Shown here in pieces: positions 1 to 8,795 of a stretch of DNA of 64,000 nt; position 1 is the stretch's first letter, and every line of letters begins with the position of its first letter. The stretch spans positions 1 through 64,000 of the forward strand of contig CAJFII010000008.1 of the NCBI GenBank assembly GCA_904381285.1. The letters are read 5' to 3'. The translations under genes were made by a program, and so were the position numbers. This stretch comes from an uncultured Clostridia bacterium (GTDB taxonomy: Bacteria > Bacillota > Clostridia > TANB77 > CAG-508). The notes under the pieces were generated by a model. It did not search any database. It was not told the DNA's origin and worked only from the letters and a program-made list of their open reading frames with translations.

Positions 1-1
1 T

Positions 2-1642
2 ATAGAAGAAACGGGGAATGAAAATTCAAGATATATAACAGTAGAAGGAGAATATGTTTATTTAATAGAAGAAATAGACAAAGATATTAAGATAGAATAT
101 CAAGGAAAAACAGAAAGTTTGTTACCAGGGATACAAATAGAAGTAGCTGACATACAAAGTACCTCTATTTCAATAAGAGTAAATGCAAGAAGAATGGAAA
201 ACGGAGAATATTCATATTATATAAAAAACATAACAAAAGGAGAAGAATATATATTTAAAGAAACATTAAAAACAAATGAATATATTTTTAGTAACTTAGA
301 TCCAGAAAATCAATATCAAATAAAAGTAGAAGCAACAAATGCAAATGGAACAACAAGTAAGGAAAGTGCAATTATAACTACAGTACAACAAAAAGTAACA
401 CAAATTATACTAAATGCAGAAACACTAACATTAGAAAATGGAGAAACAGACACATTAACAGCGACAGTACTACCAGAAAATGCAAGCAATAAAAATGTAA
501 TATGGAGTACAACAAATGAAGATATTGTTAGTGTCAATAATGGAACAATACAAGCAGTGAGTCTGGGAACAGCAAAAATAACAGCAGAGGCAGCAGATGG
601 AAGCGGAATAAAAGCAACATGTACAGTAACAGTACAACAATTAGTAACAGAAATTACATTAAGTAAAACAAATATTACATTAGAAAGTGGACAAATAGAA
701 ACATTAACGGCGACAGTACTACCAGAAAATGCAAGTAATAAAAATATAAATTGGAGTAGTAGTAATACAAGTGTAGCAACAGTTAATAATGGAACAATAC
801 AAGCAGTGAACTTTGGAACAGCGATTATAACAGCAGAGGCAGCAGATGGAAGCGGGGTAAAAGCTACTTGTACAGTAACAGTACAACAATTATTAAGTAC
901 AATAGCAGAGCCTGGAGATTATATAAAATATGACACAGGAACATATGGAATAATAACGTTTAGAGTATTATATAATGATGACACATATGGCTTGCAAATA
1001 ATATCAGCAGGAAATGTAGAACAAGTAACATTAGGATCAAATGGGATAAATGATTCAACAGCATGGAGAACAGCAATGAATAGCTATAATAGTGCAATAG
1101 CTGCATTAAACCTAAAGGCAGAGAAATATGCTACCAATAGTCCATATGCGCTAGATGGAAGATGTGTAGGAAGTGTACCAACAGTAGGGGCAGATGGAAC
1201 ATTTACAGCAAAGAGTAGTGAAGTATTACAAACATATAGTATACCAGCTAGTTGGACGATGCCAAGTGGCTGGACAAGTAGAGATACAAAATGTCAAAAA
1301 GGGACAGATACGAATTATGAAACAGATTACGATAAAATGGAAACATTAGAAGAATCGGGAGTATCAAACATATTAACAACAGGAAAGAATTATTGGCTGG
1401 CGTCCCGTTATGTAAGGCCGGATTTTTCTGTTGAAGGTGGTTGCGGTTTCAGTGTGCGTTGTGTGAGTAGCAGTGGTCGCTTGGGCTGGAGTAGCTTGTG
1501 CTATGTGGTGTATGATGGTGGTACTGATAACGTTCCGGGTGAGGCAGGGCTTCGTCCTTGTATTTCTCTAAGATCTGATGTCAAAGTAGTAGGTGGAGGA
1601 GATGGTAGCTCAGAGTCACAAGCATATGAGTTAGGGATATAA
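2..1642 (+). CDS. Variable surface protein, 5' end outside window: FN3-like, two Ig-like (BIG2) domains, C-type-lectin-like end
   Basis: The frame is open from the first bases of the window, so the N-terminus lies upstream; a TTG at 119 is only an internal candidate start and has no ribosome site. Domains in order: an FN3-like segment (about nt 130-390), two near-identical BIG2 Ig-like repeats (about 395-640 and 641-890, both with the core LPENASNKN), then a domain from about 896 to the end closely related to the one encoded at 36720-37441 (shared strings such as DGRCVGSVPTVG and GLRPCISL). The tail resembles DUF6273/C-type-lectin-like folds used by DGR target proteins. Codon and base composition change abruptly inside this tail (1403-1570, see the variable-region entry). 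I infer an exported adhesin or pilus-borne protein, since its paralogue carries a prepilin leader. Confidence 0.8.
   Translation: MEETGNENSRYITVEGEYVYLIEEIDKDIKIEYQGKTESLLPGIQIEVADIQSTSISIRVNARRMENGEYSYYIKNITKGEEYIFKETLKTNEYIFSNLDPENQYQIKVEATNANGTTSKESAIITTVQQKVTQIILNAETLTLENGETDTLTATVLPENASNKNVIWSTTNEDIVSVNNGTIQAVSLGTAKITAEAADGSGIKATCTVTVQQLVTEITLSKTNITLESGQIETLTATVLPENASNKNINWSSSNTSVATVNNGTIQAVNFGTAIITAEAADGSGVKATCTVTVQQLLSTIAEPGDYIKYDTGTYGIITFRVLYNDDTYGLQIISAGNVEQVTLGSNGINDSTAWRTAMNSYNSAIAALNLKAEKYATNSPYALDGRCVGSVPTVGADGTFTAKSSEVLQTYSIPASWTMPSGWTSRDTKCQKGTDTNYETDYDKMETLEESGVSNILTTGKNYWLASRYVRPDFSVEGGCGFSVRCVSSSGRLGWSSLCYVVYDGGTDNVPGEAGLRPCISLRSDVKVVGGGDGSSESQAYELGI
1403..1570 (+). other. 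Putative DGR variable region VR1
   Basis: By hand count this 168-bp patch has about 23 A residues (14%) and about 50% GC, whereas the 60 bases just upstream (1321-1380) are half A. It begins at a TCCCGT shared with VR2 (37211) and ends with 21 bases, 1550-1570, identical to 37352-37372. Many codons are NNT/NNC/NNG where the paralogue differs at positions 1 and 2. Loss of A with a fixed 3' tract is what adenine-specific mutagenic retrohoming leaves behind. VR1 and VR2 differ by a 3-codon and a 1-codon indel and at some third positions, so they may come from different templates. The reverse transcriptase and template repeat are not in this window. Confidence 0.65.
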
Positions 1643-1668
1643 AATAGTGCCTGCAAATACGGATATTA

Positions 1669-1700
1669 TAAAATGACGAAATTTTTCGTCATTTTTTTTG
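1669..1700 (+). terminator. Rho-independent terminator after the variable surface protein
   Basis: The stem AAATGACGAA/TTCGTCATTT is followed by a T run. It lies 30 bases after the stop codon at 1642 and separates this gene from the mraZ promoter. Confidence 0.85.
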
Positions 1701-1747
1701 TGTAATAAAAAAATCTAGAAAAAATTTGAACTTTTTTCAAAAAACAC

Positions 1748-1776
1748 TTGCAAATTCCCAAAACTTATATTAAAAT
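1748..1776 (+). promoter_or_regulatory. Promoter of the mraZ cluster
   Basis: TTGCAA (1748-1753), 17-bp spacer, TAAAAT (1771-1776). The predicted transcript start falls at the first MraZ box. Several other promoters in the window use the same TTGCAA form of the -35 box. Confidence 0.6.
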
Positions 1777-1782
1777 TTAAGT

Positions 1783-1809
1783 GAAGTGGAGAAAAGTGGT
1801 AGAAAGTGG
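1783..1809 (+). promoter_or_regulatory. Three MraZ boxes
   Basis: Three direct copies of (G/A)AAGTGG start at 1783, 1793 and 1803, exactly 10 bp apart, so all face the same side of the helix. Heptamers separated by 3 bases match the described MraZ operator architecture. They sit between the promoter and the mraZ start, which fits autorepression of the division cluster by MraZ. Confidence 0.8.
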
Positions 1810-1836
1810 TTTGAAAATGAAGAGAGGTGAAACCAA

Positions 1837-2268
1837 GTGTTTATTGGTGAATATGAGCACAATGTAGACGCCAAAGGCAGAGTAATAATGCCAGCAAAAC
1901 TAAGAGAAGACATCGGGGACAAGTTTATAATAACAAAAGGACTTGACGGATGTTTATTTGCATATTCACAAACAGAATGGGAAAACTTCGAAGAAAAACT
2001 AAAAGCTTTACCACTAGCACAAAAAAATGCAAGAAATTTTGTTAGATTCTTCCTATCAGGAGCAGTTGAATGTGAAATAGATAAACAAGGAAGATTCTTA
2101 ATACCAGCAAACTTAAGAGAACATGCATCACTAGATAAAGAAATTGTAATCATCGGTGTTGGAACAAGACTTGAAATTTGGAATAGAGAAATATGGCAAA
2201 AATATAGTAGTGATGAAAATATATCTGCAGATGAAATTGCAGAAAATATGACAATGTTAGGTATATAA
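1837..2268 (+). CDS. mraZ: Transcriptional regulator MraZ
   Basis: A 143-aa protein with GTG start at 1837 behind an AGAGGTGA ribosome site (1821-1828). It has two tandem SpoVT/AbrB-like DNA-binding halves. The first contains [14 protein letters not shown] (about residues 11-24) and the second the matching [14 protein letters not shown] (about 82-95). MraZ forms a ring that binds repeated boxes upstream of its own gene and represses the dcw cluster; three such boxes are present at 1783-1809. It is the first gene of the cluster, and length and motif pair are typical of the family. Confidence 0.97.
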   Translation: MFIGEYEHNVDAKGRVIMPAKLREDIGDKFIITKGLDGCLFAYSQTEWENFEEKLKALPLAQKNARNFVRFFLSGAVECEIDKQGRFLIPANLREHASLDKEIVIIGVGTRLEIWNREIWQKYSSDENISADEIAENMTMLGI

Positions 2269-2293
2269 TCTTTAAAAAAGTTTATATAAATTT

Positions 2294-2508
2294 ACAAAAG
2301 ATAAAAAGTAAAAAATACAAAAGATAAATTTGTTAAATACAAAAGAAAAATGAAATAATGTAAAAATAAATATTGTATTCAAAAGAAAAATATATATGTA
2401 ACTAAAGAACAATAAAAATACGAAGGATAACAATACACATAAGAACTTTTAAAAATACAAAAGAAATAAAATCTACAAAAGATAAAGAATGTAGCAACAA
2501 AAGAAAAA
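2294..2508 (+). repeat. Degenerate phased repeat ACAAAAGAWAAA between mraZ and rsmH
   Basis: The 326-bp gap between mraZ and rsmH holds no gene. It carries copies of ACAAAAGAWAAA or close variants starting near 2294, 2317, 2339, 2379, 2401, 2420, 2457, 2475 and 2497, mostly 18-23 bp apart, about two helical turns. Clear copies are those at 2294, 2317, 2339, 2457, 2475 and 2497; the rest are weak. The stretch is almost purely A/G/T-rich on the + strand. Function unknown. Confidence 0.5.
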
Positions 2509-2522
2509 ACAGAATAGATTGC

Positions 2523-2557
2523 AACAGTTGGTATTTTTCTAAAAAGTACCAACTGTT
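2523..2557 (+). promoter_or_regulatory. Strong hairpin upstream of rsmH
   Basis: AACAGTTGGTA (2523-2533) pairs perfectly with TACCAACTGTT (2547-2557), and the inner TTTTT/AAAAA can extend the stem to about 16 bp with a tiny loop. No T run follows, so it is not a classic terminator. It ends 23 bases before the rsmH ribosome site and may act as an RNA-processing or stability element between mraZ and rsmH. Confidence 0.6.
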
Positions 2558-2594
2558 TAGCAATACACGTAGAATTGTTAAGAGGTGCATATAA

Positions 2595-3524
2595 TTGGAA
2601 TTCAATCATAAACCAGTATTATTGGAAGAATGTATACAAGGATTGAATATAGATCCCAATGGTATATATGTTGATGGAACATTAGGTGGTGCTGGGCATA
2701 GTTTAGAAATAGCAAAAAGATTATCACCAAATGGAATGTTAATAGGAATAGACAGGGACATAGATGCGTTAGAAGTTGCAAAACAAAGATTAAAACAATA
2801 TACAAACGTTAAATATGTACATGGAAATCATGATGATATAAAAGAAATACTAGAAAACTTAAAAATAGATAAAGTAAATGGAATTTTACTTGATTTAGGA
2901 GTTTCATCATATCAAATAGATACTGAAGAAAGAGGCTTTAGTTATATGTTAGATTCAGAACTTGATATGAGAATGGATCAAAGCCAAGAATTGACAGCAA
3001 AAGAAGTTGTAAATACATACAAAGAAGAAGAACTCTCAAAAATATTTTACGAATATGGAGAAGAAAAGTTTGCAAAACAAATTGCTAAAAGCATTGTAGA
3101 ACAAAGAAGAAAATATCCAATAGAAACGACTCAAGAATTAGTAAATATTATAAAACAAGCAGTTCCATATTATGATAAATTTGCAGGACATCCTGCAAAA
3201 CGTACATTCCAAGCAATAAGAATAGAAGTAAATAATGAAATTGAACCTTTATATAATACAGTAAAAAATGCAATAGAAAGTTTGAAACAAGGTGGAAGAT
3301 TATGTATTATAACATTTCATTCTTTAGAAGATAGAGCTGTAAAAAAAGCATATAATGATGCTCTTGGAAAATGTATTTGCCCCAAAGATTTACCATACTG
3401 TGTATGTGGTGCAAAACAAGTAGGGAAAATAATAAACAAAAAACCAATTGAAGCAACAAAAGAAGAAAAAGAAGAAAATCCGAGATCCAAAAGTGCAAAA
3501 CTTAGAATTTTAGAAAAAGTATAA
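2595..3524 (+). CDS. rsmH: 16S rRNA (cytosine-1402-N4) methyltransferase RsmH
   Basis: A 309-aa protein with TTG start and ribosome site AGAGGTG 7 bases upstream. RsmH methylates N4 of C1402 in the decoding site of 16S rRNA using S-adenosylmethionine. The SAM-binding motif VDGTLGGAGHS is at residues 26-36, the LDLGVSSYQID segment follows, and the family C-terminus FHSLEDRAVK and RSKSAKLRILEKV are present. It occupies its usual place after mraZ and before ftsL; the ftsL ribosome site follows its stop codon directly. Confidence 0.97.
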   Translation: MEFNHKPVLLEECIQGLNIDPNGIYVDGTLGGAGHSLEIAKRLSPNGMLIGIDRDIDALEVAKQRLKQYTNVKYVHGNHDDIKEILENLKIDKVNGILLDLGVSSYQIDTEERGFSYMLDSELDMRMDQSQELTAKEVVNTYKEEELSKIFYEYGEEKFAKQIAKSIVEQRRKYPIETTQELVNIIKQAVPYYDKFAGHPAKRTFQAIRIEVNNEIEPLYNTVKNAIESLKQGGRLCIITFHSLEDRAVKKAYNDALGKCICPKDLPYCVCGAKQVGKIINKKPIEATKEEKEENPRSKSAKLRILEKV

Positions 3525-3539
3525 GGAGGTGAAATAACT

Positions 3540-4055
3540 ATGGCATATAATAACAGATATCAATATGAAACTAGCCCTAGAAAATTACAACCAGAATATG
3601 AACCAATCAAGAAAAAATATCCTAAAAAAAGTACTGCTAGAAAAACAAGAGTAGAAACAAAAAGTAAAGCAAAGCCAAAAACAAAAAGAAAGCTAAAGAT
3701 GCAAGTAAAAGTACTAGGATATGTTGCTGTTGGATTCATAATTTTGTTTGCCATTAGTTATAGAAACTCCGTTATTAATGAAAAATTCTCAGAAATAAAA
3801 TCATTACAAAGTGATTTAGCACAAGTGGAAAAAGAAAATGAACAATTAGAGGTAAATATAGAAAATAATCTTAATTTGCAAACTGTAGAACAATCAGCAA
3901 AAGAAATGTTAGGAATGCAAAAATTAGAAAATTCACAAACAGTATATATTAATCTTCCAAAACAAGATTATGTAGAACCTGCAACAGAAAAAATAGTACA
4001 AGAGGATAATGAAAATTGGTTTCAAAAAATTATAAATTTTATAACAGGTAAATAG
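3540..4055 (+). CDS. ftsL: FtsL-like cell division protein
   Basis: A 171-aa small bitopic protein. A very basic cytoplasmic N-terminus (residues 1-54, Lys/Arg-rich) precedes one membrane segment at about 56-74 (VLGYVAVGFIILFAISY). A leucine-zipper-like coiled coil follows (about 80-105) and then an acidic, variable tail. This is the layout of FtsL/DivIC, which link FtsW-PBP to the divisome. Sequence identity within this family is always low, so the name rests mainly on topology and on its position between rsmH and the transpeptidase. Ribosome site AAGGAGGTG (3523-3531) precedes the ATG. Confidence 0.8.
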   Translation: MAYNNRYQYETSPRKLQPEYEPIKKKYPKKSTARKTRVETKSKAKPKTKRKLKMQVKVLGYVAVGFIILFAISYRNSVINEKFSEIKSLQSDLAQVEKENEQLEVNIENNLNLQTVEQSAKEMLGMQKLENSQTVYINLPKQDYVEPATEKIVQEDNENWFQKIINFITGK

Positions 4056-4063
4056 TTAGTAAT

Positions 4064-4119
4064 AAAATCACCTTTTTTCTATATAATTATAATAAATAAT
4101 TGTAAGAAAAGGTGATTTT
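4064..4119 (+). promoter_or_regulatory. Inverted repeat covering the ribosome site of the PBP gene
   Basis: AAAATCACCTTTT (4064-4076) and AAAAGGTGATTTT (4107-4119) are perfect 13-bp complements around a 30-base AT-rich loop. The 3' arm contains the only good Shine-Dalgarno (AAGGTGA) for the ATG at 4123, so the folded mRNA would hide it. This suggests translational control of the transpeptidase; the effect is inferred. Confidence 0.6.
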
Positions 4120-4122
4120 TAT

Positions 4123-6120
4123 ATGCTTGAGAGTACAAATGTTAGCAGAAAAAGAAGAATAATATACACTTTATTTATTAGCTTTTTGATACTCAGTTTA
4201 TTAGTAATAAGAATTGGATTTATACAATTTGTACAAGGCGAAGAATTGAAAGCTATGGCATATCAACAACAATCATTAGATAGAAAAATAAATCCTAAAC
4301 GTGGAACAATTTATGATGCAACAGGTAAGAATATATTAGCAGTAAGTGCAACAGTAGAAACTGTTAGTGTTAATCCAACGAATATCAAAGAAGAAGACAA
4401 AGAAAAAGTAGCAAAAGCATTTAGTGAAATATTTGAATTAGATTATGAAAAAACTTTAGCAAAAGTGAAGAAAAAAAGTTCAATTGAAACAATAGCTAAA
4501 AAAGTAGATAAAGAAAAAACTGACCAGTTACGAATATGGATGAAAGAAAATAATATAACCACTGGTATTAATATTGATGAAGATACAAAAAGATATTATC
4601 CGAATAATGAACTTGCTTCACAATTTATAGGATTTTGTGGTAGTGATAATCAAGGATTAGACGGAATAGAAGCAAAATATGAAGAAGTGTTAAAAGGAAC
4701 TCAAGGAAGAATTATAAAAGTAACAGATGCCAAAGGAGGAGAAATAGGCAAAGAAGGTGAAGACTATATTTCAGCTGTAGATGGAAAAGATATTGTTGTT
4801 TCAATCGATATGACAATACAGTCGATAGCAGAAAAATATTTAAAACAGGCATGTATAGATAATGTATGTACAGATGGTGGTAATGTTGTTATGATGAATC
4901 CTAAAACAGGGGACATATTGGCAATGGCAACATACCCATCGTACAACTTAAATACTCCATATGAAATAACAGATGAGGAATTAAAAGCAAATTGGGAGAG
5001 ATTAACCGCAACTGAAAGGTCAACAAATCTTCAAGCAATGTGGAGAAATAAAGCAATAGCTGATACATATGAACCAGGTTCTACATTTAAACTTATTACT
5101 GCTTCGGCAGCCTTGCAAGAAGGTATAACAACAACAGACAAAGAAGGAGAATTTTCATGTACAGGTGGAATAGAAATTGCAGGAGTACGTATAAAATGTT
5201 GGAGATATTATAGACCTCATGGCTCTGAGTCTTTAAGGCAAGCACTAATGAATTCATGTAATCCAGTATTCATCGGGTTAGGACAAAAAATAGGTGTTAG
5301 TAAATATTATGAATATTTAAACAAATTTGGTTTTTTATCTAAAACTGGTATAGAACTCCCAGGAGAAGCAAAAGGCATTTTTTTAAAAGAAGATAAAGTA
5401 GGACCAGTAGAGCTTGCAACAATTAGTTTTGGCCAAAGATTTGAAGTAACACCGCTTCAAATGGTAACAGCAGTTTCAGCAATTGCTAATAAGGGAGAAA
5501 AAATGAAGCCAAGAGTAGTAAAGCAAATAATAGATACAAAAACAGGAGAAGTAGAAGAAAAAGAACCAATATCAGAAGGCAGAGTAATAGATGAAAAAAC
5601 AGCAAATGATGTATTAAGCATGATGGAAAGTGTTGTTGCAGAAGGAACTGGAAAAAATGCAAAAGTAGCAGGATTTAGAGTTGGAGGAAAAACAGGAACT
5701 TCAGAAGATGGAGTAAACACAAACAAATATGTAACTTCATTTATAGGAGTTGCACCAATTTCAGATCCACAAGTAGTAGTTCTTGTAACATTATATAATC
5801 CAACAGGAGAAGGAGGACACCAAGGAGGTGCTGTTGCAGCACCAGTAGGAGGTCAAATTTTATCAGAAGTATTACCATATTTAGAATTAAATAAAGATAA
5901 TCAAGAAAGTATAGAAGTAATAGAAGAAGTCGAAGTTCCAGAATTACGAGGAATGAACTTGAAAGAAGCTAAACAAGTCTTAAAAGAAGCGGAGCTAGAA
6001 ATAGAAACAAACATAGAAATAACAGGTGAAATGAAGGAAGAAGAACTAATAATAAAAGAACAATTACCAAAGCCAGGAATTAAAGTAAAAAAGAAATCAA
6101 AAATTAGTGTGGAAATATAA
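4123..6120 (+). CDS. Class B penicillin-binding protein (SpoVD/PBP2B-like) with one PASTA domain
   Basis: A 665-aa septal peptidoglycan transpeptidase. One N-terminal membrane anchor (about 12-35), a dimerisation/pedestal domain, and a transpeptidase domain with active-site STFK (S320), SCN (378-380) and KTGTS (523-527). A single PASTA domain runs from about 604 to the end (VPELRGMNLKEAKQVL). Class B PBPs cross-link septal or spore-cortex wall with an FtsW-type glycosyltransferase, here encoded four genes downstream. A C-terminal PASTA is typical of SpoVD and some PBP2B proteins, so I cannot tell the vegetative from the sporulation role. Translation may be controlled by the inverted repeat over its ribosome site. 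Confidence 0.92.
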   Translation: MLESTNVSRKRRIIYTLFISFLILSLLVIRIGFIQFVQGEELKAMAYQQQSLDRKINPKRGTIYDATGKNILAVSATVETVSVNPTNIKEEDKEKVAKAFSEIFELDYEKTLAKVKKKSSIETIAKKVDKEKTDQLRIWMKENNITTGINIDEDTKRYYPNNELASQFIGFCGSDNQGLDGIEAKYEEVLKGTQGRIIKVTDAKGGEIGKEGEDYISAVDGKDIVVSIDMTIQSIAEKYLKQACIDNVCTDGGNVVMMNPKTGDILAMATYPSYNLNTPYEITDEELKANWERLTATERSTNLQAMWRNKAIADTYEPGSTFKLITASAALQEGITTTDKEGEFSCTGGIEIAGVRIKCWRYYRPHGSESLRQALMNSCNPVFIGLGQKIGVSKYYEYLNKFGFLSKTGIELPGEAKGIFLKEDKVGPVELATISFGQRFEVTPLQMVTAVSAIANKGEKMKPRVVKQIIDTKTGEVEEKEPISEGRVIDEKTANDVLSMMESVVAEGTGKNAKVAGFRVGGKTGTSEDGVNTNKYVTSFIGVAPISDPQVVVLVTLYNPTGEGGHQGGAVAAPVGGQILSEVLPYLELNKDNQESIEVIEEVEVPELRGMNLKEAKQVLKEAELEIETNIEITGEMKEEELIIKEQLPKPGIKVKKKSKISVEI

Positions 6121-6237
6121 AAAATAAAGATTTTGTAATCGAATTATACAAAATAAAATAAAAAATCTTGGAAAACCTATACAAATTTTATATTTAGTTA
6201 TATAATAAAAGCGAAAAATTATAAATTGGAGGTAATC

Positions 6238-7719
6238 ATGAATTTAAAAGAAATTTTAATAGGAATTGATGGAATAAAAGCAAAAGGAAATATAGATTTA
6301 GACATTACAAATGTAGATTCAGATTCAAGAAATATTAAAGAAAATGGAATGTTTATAGCCATAAATGGCTTTGAAGTAAATGGTATAGATTATATTCAAA
6401 ATGCAATAGAAAATGGTGCAAAAGTAATAATGGTAGAAGAGACTGTCGATTTAAAAAGTATTAGTATACCAGAAGATATTACTTTATTAGTTGTGCCAGA
6501 TACAAGAGTTGCACTTGCAGTTTGTGCTTGCAATTTCTATGATAACCCATCAAGAAAATTTAAGTTAATTGGAGTTACAGGAACAAAAGGAAAAACAACA
6601 ACAACATTTATGATAAAAAAGATTTTAGAAAAACAAGGAAAAAAGGTTGGGTTAATTGGAACTATTGCAATATATATAGGTGATAAGAAAATAGAAGATA
6701 GTTCTAGAACAACACCAGAAAGTATTAAACTACAAAAAATATTTGCTGATATGGTGCAAGAAAAAGTAGATGTTGTTGTAATGGAAGTTTCATCACAAAG
6801 TTTAAAATTAAATAGAGTATTAGGTTGTGACTTTGATATAGGAGTATTTACAAATTTTGCACAAGAACATATTAGTAAAAATGAACATCCAGATATGGAA
6901 GATTATTTCAACTCTAAATTAAAATTATTTGATATGTGTAAAGTTGGATTTACAAATGCAGATGATATATATGGGGCTAAAATACCAAAACTAGTAAAAA
7001 ATTGTGAAATGACTACATATGGTATAGATAATTTTTGCCATGTACTTGCAAAAGATATTACTATTACAAATTCATACGTAGATTTTAAAGTGAAAATAGA
7101 TGGTAAAAACGAAAGAGTAAAAACATGTATACCAGGAAGATTTAGTGTATATAACTCTCTTGCTGCAATTTGTGTGGCAACAAAATTAGGAGCAAATGCT
7201 GAACAAATAAAAGAAGCATTAATAGAAGTAAGAGTTCCAGGAAGAAGTGAGCTTGTAGATAACAAGAAAGAATTAACAATTATGATTGATTATGCTCATA
7301 CTCCTGAAAGTCTAGAAAGCATATTAAGAGCAGTAAAGTCTTATACAAAAGGAAGAGTAATATCAGTATTTGGTTGTGGAGGAGATAGAGACCATATAAA
7401 AAGACCATTAATGGGAGAAGTATCTGGTAGAGTAGCTGATTACACAATAATAACAAGTGATAATCCAAGAACAGAAGAACCAGGTTCAATAATTTCTGAT
7501 ATAGAAGTAGGAATACAAAAGACAAAAGGGCAATATACTTGTATAGTAGATAGAAAAGAAGCAATAAAAGAAGCAATAAAAATGGCAAATAAGAATGACA
7601 TTATAGTTCTTGCAGGAAAAGGTCATGAGCCATATCAAGAAATAAATCATGTTAAATATCCATTTGATGAAAGAGAAATAGTAAGAGAAATTATAGACAA
7701 TATGCAAGATAAAAAATAA
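6238..7719 (+). CDS. murE: UDP-MurNAc-tripeptide synthetase MurE
   Basis: A 493-aa protein from the ATG at 6238, which has GGAGGT 4-9 bases upstream; a TTG at 6226 overlaps that ribosome site and is unlikely. MurE is the cytoplasmic ATP-dependent ligase that adds the third stem-peptide residue to UDP-MurNAc-L-Ala-D-Glu. Visible features are the P-loop GVTGTKGKTTT (about 112-122), the substrate-binding STRTTPES-like segment (SSRTTPESI) and the DNPR motif (DNPRTEEPG). DNPR marks enzymes using meso-diaminopimelate rather than lysine. It lies inside the division/wall cluster; murF and murD, often found beside it, are absent here. Confidence 0.96.
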   Translation: MNLKEILIGIDGIKAKGNIDLDITNVDSDSRNIKENGMFIAINGFEVNGIDYIQNAIENGAKVIMVEETVDLKSISIPEDITLLVVPDTRVALAVCACNFYDNPSRKFKLIGVTGTKGKTTTTFMIKKILEKQGKKVGLIGTIAIYIGDKKIEDSSRTTPESIKLQKIFADMVQEKVDVVVMEVSSQSLKLNRVLGCDFDIGVFTNFAQEHISKNEHPDMEDYFNSKLKLFDMCKVGFTNADDIYGAKIPKLVKNCEMTTYGIDNFCHVLAKDITITNSYVDFKVKIDGKNERVKTCIPGRFSVYNSLAAICVATKLGANAEQIKEALIEVRVPGRSELVDNKKELTIMIDYAHTPESLESILRAVKSYTKGRVISVFGCGGDRDHIKRPLMGEVSGRVADYTIITSDNPRTEEPGSIISDIEVGIQKTKGQYTCIVDRKEAIKEAIKMANKNDIIVLAGKGHEPYQEINHVKYPFDEREIVREIIDNMQDKK

Positions 7720-7789
7720 TAAATACAATAAGAAAAAATAAATTAGAAGTTACTAAAAAACTAACTACTAATAATGAAGGGTGAGAAAA

Positions 7790-8771
7790 TTGAATGATTT
7801 TCAAATAAAAATACTATTACTGTCTTTTTTAGCAACAACCATTTTAGGAATAATAATAATTCCTATATTAAAGAAACTTAAAGTTGGTCAAATTGAAAGA
7901 GAGGATGGTCCAGAATCACATTTATCAAAACAAGGAACGCCAACTATGGGAGGAATTATTCTTGGAGCATCAATTGCTATATTAGTTATATTTGCATTTT
8001 TAAGTTATGCTCGTGATGAATTAGAATTAGCAAAAAAATTAATTCCGCTTGCAATAATGTCTCTAGGATTTGGGGTAATAGGATTTATAGATGATATTAA
8101 AAAATTAATATTTAGAAATACTAAAGGTTTAAAACCAGCTTATAAAATGATAGGCTTACTAACAATAGCAGTAATATACGTAATATATTTGATAAAAATA
8201 ATAAATTTAGGAACAGATACATATATACCAATATTAAAAATAAGTATTGATTTACCAGTATGGATATATATTCCATTTGCAATATTCGTTATACTTGGTA
8301 CAACAAATGCTGTTAATTTAACAGACCGGAGTAGATGGGTTATGTCCAACAGTATCTGCAATAATTATTACATGTTTAACAGTTATAGGAATTATTTATG
8401 ATGTAAAAGAAGTTGTAATATTTGGAACAATTGTTATAGGAGCATGTCTTGGATTCTTAATATTTAATATGCATCCAGCAAAAGTATTCATGGGAGATAC
8501 AGGTTCGTTACTATTAGGAGGAGTAATTGTAGCACTTGCTCTATATTTAAAAATGCCATTTATATTACTAATAATAGCTTTAATACCAGTACTTGAAACA
8601 TTATCTGTAATTATGCAAGTAATGTATTTTAAGAAAACAGGAAATAGATTCTTTAAGATGGCACCATTACATCATCATTTCGAACTATCAGGTTGGGGAG
8701 AAAATAAAATAGTTTCTGTTTTTAGCATAATAACATTAATACTATGTATTATAGGTTTAATGGTTATATAA
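7790..8771 (+). CDS. mraY: Phospho-MurNAc-pentapeptide translocase MraY, needs +1 shift at CGG 8327
   Basis: MraY makes lipid I by moving phospho-MurNAc-pentapeptide onto undecaprenyl phosphate. The conserved protein is split over two frames. The upstream frame reaches TNAVNLTD and then CGG (8327-8329), after which it reads 23 unrelated codons to a TGA. Skipping one C gives G-V-D-G-L and the rest of MraY to 8771, including NMHPAKVFMGDTGSLLLGG and the histidine motif PLHHHFE. The shifted product is about 326 aa, a normal length. I prefer the TTG start at 7790 (AAGGGTGA lies upstream); a GTG at 7781 overlaps that site. An essential gene at single copy is unlikely to be dead, so I treat it as recoded. 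Confidence 0.9.
8327..8329 (+). other. CGG +1 recoding site in mraY
   Basis: The 0-frame reads GAC CGG AGT. Conserved MraY requires GAC then GGA (Asp-Gly of NLTDGVDGL), so a single C is skipped before a Gly codon. Confidence 0.75.
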
Positions 8772-8795
8772 TAATAAAAATGAAAGGAGAACAAA

